64,000 nucleotides of DNA from Lachnospiraceae bacterium (GTDB lineage Bacteria > Bacillota > Clostridia > Lachnospirales > Lachnospiraceae), in NCBI GenBank assembly GCA_015056725.1, contig SVFS01000001.1, positions 1 to 64,000 of the forward strand, written 5' to 3'. Positions 34,077 through 43,215 of this stretch are shown piece after piece. Position 1 is the stretch's first letter. The number at the start of each line of letters is the position of its first letter. A model generated the notes under the pieces. That model was given only the letters and a program-made list of their open reading frames with translations. It did no database searches and was not told where the DNA came from. The position numbers and the translations under genes were made by a program.

Positions 34077-35210
34077 TTAGACTAAATTTATTAATTTGTA
34101 TGCTATCTTTTGCATGATTCGATCGAAGTATTGAATATATTGTCTCAGCCAATTAGTTTTACATTCCACTTTTTGACCATAATTTTCTTTTGCCCACTTC
34201 CGAAACATTTTTGTAGTTCCTACCACAAACAATTCACCAAAATATTCGCGGAACGGTAAAAAAGTGGGATATGCCATAATAAAACATGTATCACTCCCAC
34301 TAGCCTGTGACAAAAACAATTGACGAATATTTATTGTCATCCATTTTTCTAAAATATATAATCTAGTACCTTCTTTACCAAAAATAATGTTGTGTGCTGC
34401 ACTACCTTCAATACATGCCATATATTTGCAGTTAGATATGTAATGAATCTGTTCTACTGCAGATAGTTTCTCAGGTGCAAGTACTTTATAGCCATTTTTT
34501 TCAAAAAACCTCTCGAGTTTACTTTCTCCAATTTCCTTTGAACTTTCCAGTTGTGTTCTTGTAAAATAAATTTTCTCATAAGTTTGGCAATCTAAACCTG
34601 ATACATTGTTTACAATTCTATTAAAAAAATCCAAATATTCTTTTGTATACCCTCGGCTTGTCAAACTACATTGTGGTATAGCAATTGTATCATATTTAAT
34701 CGGAGGTTCTCCTTCAGCAATTAACTCTATTCTTTTAGTATTAATACCACTTAATTGTATCAACTGTTCAATATTCGGCAATAATTCATATTTTACGTTG
34801 CCTCGTATGCAAAAAACAATTTTACTCTCCTGATCAATCAATGCATACCACAGGCGAGTGCACCAATCAACAAGAAAATGCCCCCACTCATTATTATTTA
34901 TAAATCCTCCAAAAATAACTTTTTCTCTTTTTACGAGCAATTGCTTTTCATCATACGAATAACTCCCTCCCCAATCTAATTGCTCATTATCATACATACA
35001 TAGCGAAAACCCTGATTCTTTAACAAATCTTCCTTCTACATCCAACACACCACCTAAGCCGTATGTTTTATTATTAACAGGGTGATTAGCTAGTATTACA
35101 CCGCCTTCAACAGTCAATATATCCATCTTTTCATCAAGAAAAAGAGGACTAATACCTTTAATATTACTTTTTTTATATAATTTGCTATATCTTACATCAA
35201 AGTGATACAT
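34077..35210 (-). CDS. GT61-family glycosyltransferase
   Basis: Protein of 377 residues from the ATG at 35210. The C-terminal half has the DUF563/GT61 pattern: FTRTQLESSKEIGES (R of the R-x5-R-type motif region), then FFEKNGYKVLAPEKLSAVEQ, YMACIEGSAAHNIIFG (the conserved G-x-x-x-H/N segment) and hydrophobic strands. GT61 enzymes transfer xylose, GlcNAc or related sugars. A longer frame opens at 35240, but AAAGGA precedes the ATG at 35210 at proper spacing and avoids overlap with the GT4 gene before it. It begins the NTase/kinase module side of the operon. Confidence 0.75.
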   Translation of the reverse strand: MYHFDVRYSKLYKKSNIKGISPLFLDEKMDILTVEGGVILANHPVNNKTYGLGGVLDVEGRFVKESGFSLCMYDNEQLDWGGSYSYDEKQLLVKREKVIFGGFINNNEWGHFLVDWCTRLWYALIDQESKIVFCIRGNVKYELLPNIEQLIQLSGINTKRIELIAEGEPPIKYDTIAIPQCSLTSRGYTKEYLDFFNRIVNNVSGLDCQTYEKIYFTRTQLESSKEIGESKLERFFEKNGYKVLAPEKLSAVEQIHYISNCKYMACIEGSAAHNIIFGKEGTRLYILEKWMTINIRQLFLSQASGSDTCFIMAYPTFLPFREYFGELFVVGTTKMFRKWAKENYGQKVECKTNWLRQYIQYFDRIMQKIAYKLINLV

Positions 35211-35223
35211 TTTTTTCCTTTCA

Positions 35224-36420
35224 TCAAAGCAGTTTATCATTTACTTCATAATAAAGATTTATATACTGTTCACTCATTTTCTGCTCCGAGTACCTCGCAT
35301 GTGCCTCTTTTGCAAGCTTTTCTTTTAGGTTTGCCTTCCTATCTATCCAATTTTCTATAGTTTTTGCCAATGTTTCTACGTCACCATACTCAACAAATTC
35401 ACTATACTCTTCAAGTGCAATCGACTCTGTTCCTCCATTTTTAAATCCTACTACAGGCGTACCACAACACATACTCTCTACATATGTCATCCCGAATGTT
35501 TCTCTCCTACTAACCATAACCCCCACATCTGCCATTGAATAAAGTTTTGCCAGCTCGTATTGATTCTTTATTTCTCCTTTTAAAATCATATTGGGTGGGA
35601 TTTTTGTTTGAATCTTACCAACAACCCCCACCACCACAAAATTAATATCCCCTAGCAGTTCAGCTAGTTCTATAATATACCTTCCACCTTTCGAATCGTT
35701 AATATCATCTGAAAAATTCGAAGTTACATGTATTACTGATTTTTGTGAATTCTCTTTATATTCATTCGGCCGAAAAATAGAAGTATCTATTCCGTTTCCA
35801 ATAACTCTAATATCTTTCCCACTAAAAATAGGTGATTTTTCTGCCCTTTTTTTTGCCCATGGAGAAACCATAACCATTGTAATTCGTTCATTATCCCTAA
35901 TGGCATCATACATCTTCTTCCATGCCCGCCTTGCTTGGATCCTAAAATGTACTTCTGCATTCCTTAAATTACCACACAGTTTGCAACCGGAACTATAGCC
36001 CTCACACTCAAATGCATGCGCACAGTTTCCCGTAAAAAAGAATTCCGCATGATTCGTAATTACTGTACAGTATCTCTTTTTCTTCAAATAATATAAAAGC
36101 ATATAAATGTTGATAGACCTTGCATTTGGACAATGTATATGCACAATATCCGGATTAAACTCTGATATCTTTTTACATAATGAATATGTTGTAATGAATC
36201 CCGTTCCATACCTGCAACCTGTAACCAGAGAAATCATATAAATAAATTTATACAATAACGCGGGAGTTATCTGATATTCGTTTTTGTTTATTGGTTTATC
36301 CCCCCATTCATAGCAATGCAAAAATTCAATATTTCTTTTTTGTGCATATTTTTCAATAGAACTTATTATTTTACCCGTGCTGTAGATTTTGTTTACCCAA
36401 TTTACAGTTACTACTTTCAT
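35224..36420 (-). CDS. GT4-family glycosyltransferase with cysteine cluster
   Basis: GT-B enzyme of 398 residues. N-terminal MKVVTVNWVNKIYSTGKI and C-terminal donor-binding region (VMVSRRETFGMTYVESMCCG with the E-x7-E motif, then TPVVGFKNGGTES). A cluster of four cysteines (NCAHAFECEGYSSGCKLCG, about 129-147) precedes the catalytic half; the same pattern occurs in the paralogue at 40863-42056. The start overlaps the polymerase gene by 50 bases, unusually long for this locus, but the N terminus aligns well with its paralogue, so the overlap is real or the polymerase has an extended end. Sugar unknown. Confidence 0.8.
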   Translation of the reverse strand: MKVVTVNWVNKIYSTGKIISSIEKYAQKRNIEFLHCYEWGDKPINKNEYQITPALLYKFIYMISLVTGCRYGTGFITTYSLCKKISEFNPDIVHIHCPNARSINIYMLLYYLKKKRYCTVITNHAEFFFTGNCAHAFECEGYSSGCKLCGNLRNAEVHFRIQARRAWKKMYDAIRDNERITMVMVSPWAKKRAEKSPIFSGKDIRVIGNGIDTSIFRPNEYKENSQKSVIHVTSNFSDDINDSKGGRYIIELAELLGDINFVVVGVVGKIQTKIPPNMILKGEIKNQYELAKLYSMADVGVMVSRRETFGMTYVESMCCGTPVVGFKNGGTESIALEEYSEFVEYGDVETLAKTIENWIDRKANLKEKLAKEAHARYSEQKMSEQYINLYYEVNDKLL

Positions 36421-37594
36421 CCATTACACACCCTCTTTCCATAATCCCAGTTTCTTTTACGCATCTCTTAACATATCCATACATAACTAGAACAAAGAAC
36501 AAAGGAAATGCAAATGAATTTTGCGTTAGCAAAACTACAAAAACAGCAATTTCTCTACACAAGTTATTGCCAATACTCTTTCCTCTATTCCAAAAGCATG
36601 AGAAAAAACCCCAAAAAACCAATACTGCCAATCCCATTCCATACACTGCCAAAACATATGTTATAGTATTAGCAGTTCCTACTGTCGTTTCTTCGTAGTT
36701 GGTAATTCCTGCACCCCATAAATTGTTTAAAAAAATATATATGTCTCTAATTGTTCCATTAAAACGTATCGCAAAGGAACCATAATCTCCACTACTTTTG
36801 AAAAGCTTCGAAAAAATAATATCACTATACCTCAACAAAAAAAATGCCCCCGACATCATTGATATTATATATATAATATATCGCTTTGCCGTACGTTTCT
36901 TGCTTATTTGTTCAATTAGCAAAGGCAATAAACATATAAATGATATAATTCCAGAAGTTGAAAAAGTAGTACACAATGCAATAACTAATATAATAATTTT
37001 GTATAGTTCCATTTTTTTCTCTTGCTTTAACCCTAATGCCAATACCCACACTATATTATTGGCGAACACTCCCATTTCACGGTATATTCCCTGATTTCGT
37101 CTTAATACACTATCAGAAATCTCAATACCTGTCGGAAAAAAGAATAATCCACAAAACGTATTATAAGGAACAAGACCATGAAACACAGGAAGACGTCTTG
37201 CAAAATCCGGTCTTATAATACCTATAAAATACATTACTATAGATATTACAGAAATAATTATCATCACATTAATCAATGCTTCTATAAAATCTTTTTCATG
37301 TATCGTATTAACAAATAAAATAGCCGCAACAAATAGCATTAAAATAGATATGAGCGTAAATAAGTTTGTGTCCAGGTTTATTACCTGTGTGAAAACCATT
37401 AATATTGCTGTAATTACCAATACAATCAACAACGATTTTTTTATACCGTTCTTAAGTGTAATGCAAAATAGAGCAAGCAAAAAAACTCCACAAATCATAG
37501 TTTTGTGGTAATATGACGATACTGGTGTTCCCGCTGTATAAAGCATAACAATCGTTACTATATATTCCCACGCTCTTAAACGATATGTTTTCAT
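36371..37594 (-). CDS. Wzy-like O-antigen/EPS polymerase
   Basis: Integral membrane protein of 407 residues with about ten to eleven helices and a larger outward loop around residues 245-275 (FKSSGDYGSFAIRFNGTIRD), where Wzy proteins carry their catalytic arginine (R261 or nearby). Low sequence conservation is normal for Wzy. It lies among glycosyltransferase genes, the usual place of a repeat-unit polymerase. The last 15 to 20 residues (VMDESSNCKLGKQNLQHG) are read through the beginning of the next gene and look unlike a natural terminus; a late frameshift could have extended the protein. Confidence 0.7.
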   Translation of the reverse strand: MKTYRLRAWEYIVTIVMLYTAGTPVSSYYHKTMICGVFLLALFCITLKNGIKKSLLIVLVITAILMVFTQVINLDTNLFTLISILMLFVAAILFVNTIHEKDFIEALINVMIIISVISIVMYFIGIIRPDFARRLPVFHGLVPYNTFCGLFFFPTGIEISDSVLRRNQGIYREMGVFANNIVWVLALGLKQEKKMELYKIIILVIALCTTFSTSGIISFICLLPLLIEQISKKRTAKRYIIYIISMMSGAFFLLRYSDIIFSKLFKSSGDYGSFAIRFNGTIRDIYIFLNNLWGAGITNYEETTVGTANTITYVLAVYGMGLAVLVFWGFFSCFWNRGKSIGNNLCREIAVFVVLLTQNSFAFPLFFVLVMYGYVKRCVKETGIMERGCVMDESSNCKLGKQNLQHG

Positions 37595-37619
37595 TGCAAT
37601 TCCTCATTTTGATATATAT

Positions 37620-38723
37620 TTACCCCGAAATAAGCCTGTTAACTTTTTGGATCTGCTCATTCCACAAATACTCTTGTGCAACCAAACGATTCCGCTTATA
37701 TGATTCCACCGACCATGAATCCGCTTTTATCATCTGACGTATGGCTGTTTCTATATCTTTCGCATCACTTCCACAAAAAGTAATACATGGAGAAAATTTC
37801 TCCCACCCCGGAAACTTTGTAGAAACAATCCGTTTACCGGTCGCAAGATATTCCATAATTTTGGATGGGAAATTATTTGCATTTTCAGCTAATTCCATAT
37901 TTCTGGGATTGACCAATACATCAGCTCTCTCCAAATTAGCCATGTACTCCTCATAAGACGGACACCCTAAATACACTATCCTTTCATCCCCATCGGTAGC
38001 CTGTTCTACAAGTGATTCCAAACTCCCCTTTCCACTGATGAATAACCGGATATTTGGGTGATTAACATTGGAAAACGCTTCCAATAATCTGTCTACTCCC
38101 GTAACGCTCTCTAAAATCCCCGCATACATAAAACACAGCCGATTCATATCTAGTTTTTTATAATTATTATAATAGTTATAAAAATCTGCTGTTATTCCTC
38201 CTTCAATACAAAGAAACTTTTGCTTGTGCACTGTGTATTTTCTGGTTTTCTCAGATAATCCTATTACATAATCATATCGCCGCAAACATAATTTTTGAAT
38301 TCTTGCAAGTATCTTTCGACTTATTTCATTAAAAGAATTACTTGGTGAATAATCTGCAAGAATTAATAGCGATTTCTTTTTAAATAAACGTGCCACAAAA
38401 GGAGCAATTAGCCATGTATACTCCACATTGTATGTAATAACACAATCCACTGTCTGTATCTTTCTAATTATTGCCCCCCAATATCTCAGCACTCCACCTA
38501 TTTTTAACTTTGTCTTGAAATAATAATTTGGAGACAGTTCCTGTAACTCTGTTCTGACCTTCTGAGTTACGTTTACTCCTATATAGGAAAGAATTTCTGT
38601 TTCATTCTTCCGTTCAAAATAGTTGAGAAAATTATTTATAAATCTATTTGCAGCATTTGATATATCCTTAATTCTAATTTCATACTCTGCCGGAACCAAT
38701 GTACAACACAATAAACATTTCAT
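37620..38723 (-). CDS. GT4-family glycosyltransferase
   Basis: GT-B enzyme of 367 residues. The donor half contains FMYAGILESVTGVDRLLEAF, IRLFISGKGSLE and ADVLVNPRNMELAENANNFPSKIMEYLATGK. The usual E-x7-E motif is modified (E near NNFPSKIMEYL). The N-terminal half is basic. It would add one sugar of the repeat unit on the cytoplasmic side. It lies directly behind the polymerase gene with 25 bases between. Donor and linkage unknown. Confidence 0.78.
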   Translation of the reverse strand: MKCLLCCTLVPAEYEIRIKDISNAANRFINNFLNYFERKNETEILSYIGVNVTQKVRTELQELSPNYYFKTKLKIGGVLRYWGAIIRKIQTVDCVITYNVEYTWLIAPFVARLFKKKSLLILADYSPSNSFNEISRKILARIQKLCLRRYDYVIGLSEKTRKYTVHKQKFLCIEGGITADFYNYYNNYKKLDMNRLCFMYAGILESVTGVDRLLEAFSNVNHPNIRLFISGKGSLESLVEQATDGDERIVYLGCPSYEEYMANLERADVLVNPRNMELAENANNFPSKIMEYLATGKRIVSTKFPGWEKFSPCITFCGSDAKDIETAIRQMIKADSWSVESYKRNRLVAQEYLWNEQIQKVNRLISG

Positions 38724-38734
38724 TGCAATCTCCT

Positions 38735-39736
38735 TTAACGCATACCTATCAACATATTAAACACATTTTTAAATTTTCTAAATCGCGTAAATATCAGATT
38801 CATAAATGCTATTCCCACAAACACAAACATAATATTTATGATTGGTCGTAATGCAATAAGCACTACTCCACCATATGTTGACAAGCGTACGATAATACCT
38901 GTCCCCAGCTCATGCAGAAGATATATTGAAAAAGAATATTCTCCTATTTTCAACAACCATTCCACTTTGTATTCTAGCAGTCTTACGCAAACCCCCACAA
39001 CCACCAATATTTGCAAAACAATATTAATTAAAGCATATTGTGAAAAATATGACCAGGGAATATTGTACAAGAAATGAATCACCATCATAAACGATAATCC
39101 CAGCGAACTAGCTAAAAACACTTTTTTTGAAAGATAAAATAAATCTTTAATTTTTTCCGTCTTCTGCAAAAGTATACCGCTCGCAAAGTATATCATCCAA
39201 TTCAACAAGTTCATATATGGCGTAATGGTCCATTGATTAAGTTTCATTGCAATAGTATTCCCCCAACCTCCTGTTATTAACATCACTGCCGAGAATAGTA
39301 TACAAACTGTCACGCCAACATTACTTTTTTTAATCCACCAGAACATGAAATACAATATCAACAATATAGTTAAGTAATATGTAGAATGATTAATACCCAA
39401 AAGAAATTTAAGCCACGCAACAAGTGAAATTCCCCCTTTACGCAAAACAACATATAGCCACACTATTGTTTCGCAAAACACCCATGGCAAAATGATAGTT
39501 TTACTCTTAATTTTCCAAAAAACAGTAAAACTATGCTTGTTTTTTGCAAATAAATATCCGGAAATAATAAAAAACAACGGAACACCTAATGTACCTGTAT
39601 AAGATAGCAACTTTACAATTAACCGAACCACAAAAGAACAGTTTTCCGGTTCCACTGCCGTATGCGCACATACTACACTAAATATTGCAAATGCTTTCAA
39701 TAGATATATCAGTTTTCTTTCCTTATTGGTATCCAT
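38735..39736 (-). CDS. acyltransferase-3 family membrane O-acyltransferase
   Basis: Membrane protein of 333 residues with about ten helices. The N terminus has LLKAFAIFSVVCAHTAV with the active-site histidine H25 and GVPLFFIISGYLFAKNK, the two best-known motifs of the acyltransferase-3 (OafA/NodX-like) family. Such enzymes acetylate sugars of surface glycans. It overlaps the start region of the neighbouring GT4 gene by 14 bases. It probably decorates the repeat unit with O-acetyl groups. Confidence 0.82.
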   Translation of the reverse strand: MDTNKERKLIYLLKAFAIFSVVCAHTAVEPENCSFVVRLIVKLLSYTGTLGVPLFFIISGYLFAKNKHSFTVFWKIKSKTIILPWVFCETIVWLYVVLRKGGISLVAWLKFLLGINHSTYYLTILLILYFMFWWIKKSNVGVTVCILFSAVMLITGGWGNTIAMKLNQWTITPYMNLLNWMIYFASGILLQKTEKIKDLFYLSKKVFLASSLGLSFMMVIHFLYNIPWSYFSQYALINIVLQILVVVGVCVRLLEYKVEWLLKIGEYSFSIYLLHELGTGIIVRLSTYGGVVLIALRPIINIMFVFVGIAFMNLIFTRFRKFKNVFNMLIGMR

Positions 39737-40853
39737 CTTTACATAATTCCTTTAATACATCAATTTCTCTTTCTGCCATTTTTTCAAGCGTATACTCTTT
39801 CATTTTTGCAATATTATTTTTTCCTATCTTTTGACATAATAATGGGTTCGATAACAAATAATAAACTTTTTCATAAAACATCTTAATATTATCCATAGGT
39901 ACAATATATCCGTTTATATCATTTTGAATTAATGCCAATGCTGCATAGCATTTGTTAGATGAAATAATAGGAATACCATATGACATAGCCTCATTTATAA
40001 CCAGTCCCCATGTATCCCCTCGTGAATTAAGCATAAAAACATCTGCTGCACTATAATACATTTTCATTGTTTCTTTATCAACATGCTCAATAAAATGTAA
40101 ATTGTCCATACACAAATCACGTTTCAACGTTAAATACATATCTGTAGGTGTCCCTCCAATAATATAAACCCCCACATTCTTTTCTAATTTTGAACATGCT
40201 TTTATATATACATCGAACCCTTTCACCGGAATAAATCTTCCAACTGATATTACTACTTTTTCATATGGTATCCTAAGTTTTTCTCGAATTGCTCTTTTTT
40301 CACTTTCCGCTACCACATCTTCTCTTATCTCAGCTTTATACAGTGATGAAAATGGATACCTTCGGATTTTTTCTTTAGTTGCTCCATATTGCAGAAAATA
40401 TTGATCTCCCAAACACGCAGTGCTAAAATACAGTTGCGCATCTTTCATTATTTGTTTTTTAATTATTTCCTTTATTCCTTTTCCATCTTTTGGAAATCCC
40501 CCTTCGCTTTGAATAGCATACGGAATTCTCAGCATTTTCATATATGCAATTGCTATTATCCCAGTTGGTGTACATGGATTTGCAACAACAATTGCATCAT
40601 ACTTTCTTTTTCTAATATATTTGACAATTTGTGGACATATTGCTTGATCATCTAATTCGTCGTTTACTTTGATTTTTTTCCCTTTTAAAATAATCCCAGT
40701 AAAAGTTTGAAAATTATACTTTTTCCAACTTTTATCTCTCGCTCCTGATTCATTACGCTCAAAAATGGCCGTTAAATCGCTTAACTTCCCCAGCTCGTTA
40801 AGAAAGTCCACCATATATGGGGAAGGAATATTTGTTAAATACAATATCTTCAT
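39723..40853 (-). CDS. GT4-family glycosyltransferase
   Basis: GT-B enzyme of 376 residues. It begins MKILYLTNIPSPYMVDFLNE, an N terminus known from many EPS/capsule GT4 proteins that build alpha-linked sugars. The donor half has VVISVGRFIPVKGFDVYIKA, VGVYIIGGTPTDMY and the E-x7-E region FMLNSRGDTWGLVINEAMSYG. Close relatives carry the same GDTWGLVINEAM. It lies between an acyltransferase and a further GT4 gene. Confidence 0.82.
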   Translation of the reverse strand: MKILYLTNIPSPYMVDFLNELGKLSDLTAIFERNESGARDKSWKKYNFQTFTGIILKGKKIKVNDELDDQAICPQIVKYIRKRKYDAIVVANPCTPTGIIAIAYMKMLRIPYAIQSEGGFPKDGKGIKEIIKKQIMKDAQLYFSTACLGDQYFLQYGATKEKIRRYPFSSLYKAEIREDVVAESEKRAIREKLRIPYEKVVISVGRFIPVKGFDVYIKACSKLEKNVGVYIIGGTPTDMYLTLKRDLCMDNLHFIEHVDKETMKMYYSAADVFMLNSRGDTWGLVINEAMSYGIPIISSNKCYAALALIQNDINGYIVPMDNIKMFYEKVYYLLSNPLLCQKIGKNNIAKMKEYTLEKMAEREIDVLKELCKDGYQ

Positions 40854-40862
40854 TTTTCACCA

Positions 40863-42056
40863 CTACTGCTTATATATTTCAAAATATTTTCTTGTCATTA
40901 CATCTTTTGAATAATGCTTTTTTGCTACTAGAGCAATTTGTTCTCGATTGCTTTCATTTCTCTCCAAGACATCTAATAATGCCATTGTGAGTTTATTCAA
41001 ATTACCATATTCCACAAAGGTACTATATTCTTTAAGCGCAATCGCCTCTGGTGCACCAGCACAAAATCCAACAACGGGCGTTCCGCAACATAACGCCTCT
41101 ACTGTTGTCATAGAAAACGTTTCTTTTTTACTGCAAATCACAAAAGCATCTGCTAATGAATAGTATTGTGCTAAAACTTTGTTATCTTTTATCGTTCCCA
41201 CACTAATCACATTGTTCCCACAATAATCAAGCTCCTCATTTGCTCCAACCAAAATGAAAACAATATCCCCATTTTCGCATTTTTCTGCTATTTTTAAAAC
41301 ATAATTGCCTCCCTTTTCTTCTGACATTAAATTAGGAGCTACTGCCAATACGACCTTCTTATTCTCTATTCTAAGTTTTTCTCGTAGCTTTTCAGTCATT
41401 TGTGGCTGAAACACAGATGTATCCGTACCATTATGAACAACCATCACCTTTTTATCATGTAAGAAAGATTTCTGCACTCTGCTTTGTAACCATTCGGATG
41501 GCGTTACAATTGTTAATAGTCTCCAGTTAGATAGAATGGCTTTCTTTCTTTTTTGCATACTTTTTGTGCAATCAAACAATTGACTTTTGGGATATTCATG
41601 TAATCTCGGACATTTTCCGCACTGTGTTTTCCACTTCTCACATTCATATGCATGTCCACACTTTCCTGTATACATAAACTCACAATGAAATGTCCACACT
41701 GTTTTTATTCGCTTTTTCTTTAAATACTCGGCTAATGTAATGATATTAACAAAGTATCCATGCATATCATGTAAGTGCACCACTTCTGGTTGAAATTTTT
41801 CAATATACTTTATTGCTCTTCGTGTAGCAATATAAGAAAAGCAACTTGTATACCCAGTAATTCTAGTCAATAAGGCATGTAGATAGACTTCCCATTGCGG
41901 ACTGAATCGGTATATGTTCTCTTCGCCTACAAGAGAACCTCTACCATAAGCAATCGCCGCTTCATGACCATCTTCTCGTAATTTTGTATATAAGTCATAC
42001 ACTATTTTTCCAGTACTGCTATACTTACAATTTACATCCATCAACAATACTTTCAT
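40863..42056 (-). CDS. GT4-family glycosyltransferase with cysteine cluster
   Basis: GT-B enzyme of 397 residues, a paralogue of the protein at 35224-36420: same N terminus (MKVLLMDVNCKYSSTGKIV), same histidine-rich acceptor segment (VHLHDMHGYFVN) and a four-cysteine cluster KCGHAYECEKW followed by CGKCPRL. The donor half contains FVICSKKETFSMTTVEALCCG and PVVGFCAGAPEA. WcaC-type colanic acid transferases have a similar cysteine pattern. It ends the GT4 run and is followed by the second amidotransferase gene. Confidence 0.83.
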   Translation of the reverse strand: MKVLLMDVNCKYSSTGKIVYDLYTKLREDGHEAAIAYGRGSLVGEENIYRFSPQWEVYLHALLTRITGYTSCFSYIATRRAIKYIEKFQPEVVHLHDMHGYFVNIITLAEYLKKKRIKTVWTFHCEFMYTGKCGHAYECEKWKTQCGKCPRLHEYPKSQLFDCTKSMQKRKKAILSNWRLLTIVTPSEWLQSRVQKSFLHDKKVMVVHNGTDTSVFQPQMTEKLREKLRIENKKVVLAVAPNLMSEEKGGNYVLKIAEKCENGDIVFILVGANEELDYCGNNVISVGTIKDNKVLAQYYSLADAFVICSKKETFSMTTVEALCCGTPVVGFCAGAPEAIALKEYSTFVEYGNLNKLTMALLDVLERNESNREQIALVAKKHYSKDVMTRKYFEIYKQ

Positions 42057-42069
42057 AATTTCCTACCCA

Positions 42070-43215
42070 CTACTTTCGTATGCGTTTTTCTATTCCTAAT
42101 AATTCGTATATCTTTATCCCAACATTATACATCCATCTTTGACTCTTAAAATGTTCTGTACATTCTGGCAGTCTATGATAGTTCATCAGTTCTTCTTCTG
42201 TAATTTCAAGACGTTTAGACACCTCAGAAAACAATTCTCTACTTTCTTTTTCCGTTAATGGTGGTTGTTCTAATATCTTTAGTGCCTCTTCTCTGGACAT
42301 CTGTCCTGTAACTACTAAACTGGACAATTGTGTTCTTCTGATGTCGAATCCAAAACGTGTAGGAAGCCACCAACCAGAAAGAAACTTAGTTAACAGGTCT
42401 TCAAAATGCTTCTGTTTATATGGTTCATAATCATATTCTTCCACAAGTGTTTTGATCATTTCGGATTTTGTAAATGAAACATAGTTTAGCGGTGTTACTG
42501 TTTTGACTCCCATCACGTAAGGCAACCAAAATTTGTGTTTAAAACCATTTGTAAATGTATATTTTTTAATTGGTATTCTACAATATTTGCGAATAACATC
42601 TTTAACAAAAACCGAATCACCTGTTGGTCCGCCTCCTTTTTCCCATGAAATCGGATCTGCTATCACTTCTGTCGAAATATTATATCCATTCAAAATGTAC
42701 TTGACTCCCAAATTCTGAGAATACTTATCCACTAACGCAATAAATGCGTGATCCTGCGGAACATCAAGAGAAGCAAGACCTGTTTTGAACCACGCCAACT
42801 GCATTTCTCTCATTTCATTCCAATCCATTTTCTCAACGTGAAGTTTTAGTCCAAGTTTGCTGGTAATTTTTCTAATATTTTCTTCCGCTACCGGAAGATT
42901 CCATCCTGCATCAATATGAAATACAAACGGTTGTAAGCCCCATTGTGTTATTGCAAGATGAAGCAAATAGCAACTATCAAGGCCTCCACTCAACCCTAGA
43001 ATGCAATCATACGGTTTCCCCTCTCCAGACCGTTTAATATCATCAATCAACAGTTTTAATTCTTGTTCATGATTCTTTCCAAAATTCCATCTAGGCAATA
43101 TGCGCTCTTTATAATCATTACACCTTTGGCAAATTCCATTTACATCAAAAACGATATCGTCATCTGTTGTATCCATTACACAACATTTGCAAATCTGATA
43201 TTTTTTTTTATTCAT
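42070..43215 (-). CDS. second N-acetyl sugar amidotransferase (WbpG/PseA type)
   Basis: Protein of 381 residues with ICKCCVMDTTDDDIVF and GICQRCNDY as the cysteine set, then the PP-loop GLSGGLDSCYLLHLAI and a long C-terminal domain. It is the second member of the amidotransferase family in the window but diverged from the one at 20673-21788. In Pseudomonas, WbpG needs HisH2/HisF2 to supply ammonia; no such genes are visible here. The ATG at 43215 has GAGGAG in front and is chosen over the GTG at 43230. It overlaps the WbuB-like gene by 8 bases. It may amidinate the HexNAc of block B. Confidence 0.83.
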   Translation of the reverse strand: MNKKKYQICKCCVMDTTDDDIVFDVNGICQRCNDYKERILPRWNFGKNHEQELKLLIDDIKRSGEGKPYDCILGLSGGLDSCYLLHLAITQWGLQPFVFHIDAGWNLPVAEENIRKITSKLGLKLHVEKMDWNEMREMQLAWFKTGLASLDVPQDHAFIALVDKYSQNLGVKYILNGYNISTEVIADPISWEKGGGPTGDSVFVKDVIRKYCRIPIKKYTFTNGFKHKFWLPYVMGVKTVTPLNYVSFTKSEMIKTLVEEYDYEPYKQKHFEDLLTKFLSGWWLPTRFGFDIRRTQLSSLVVTGQMSREEALKILEQPPLTEKESRELFSEVSKRLEITEEELMNYHRLPECTEHFKSQRWMYNVGIKIYELLGIEKRIRK

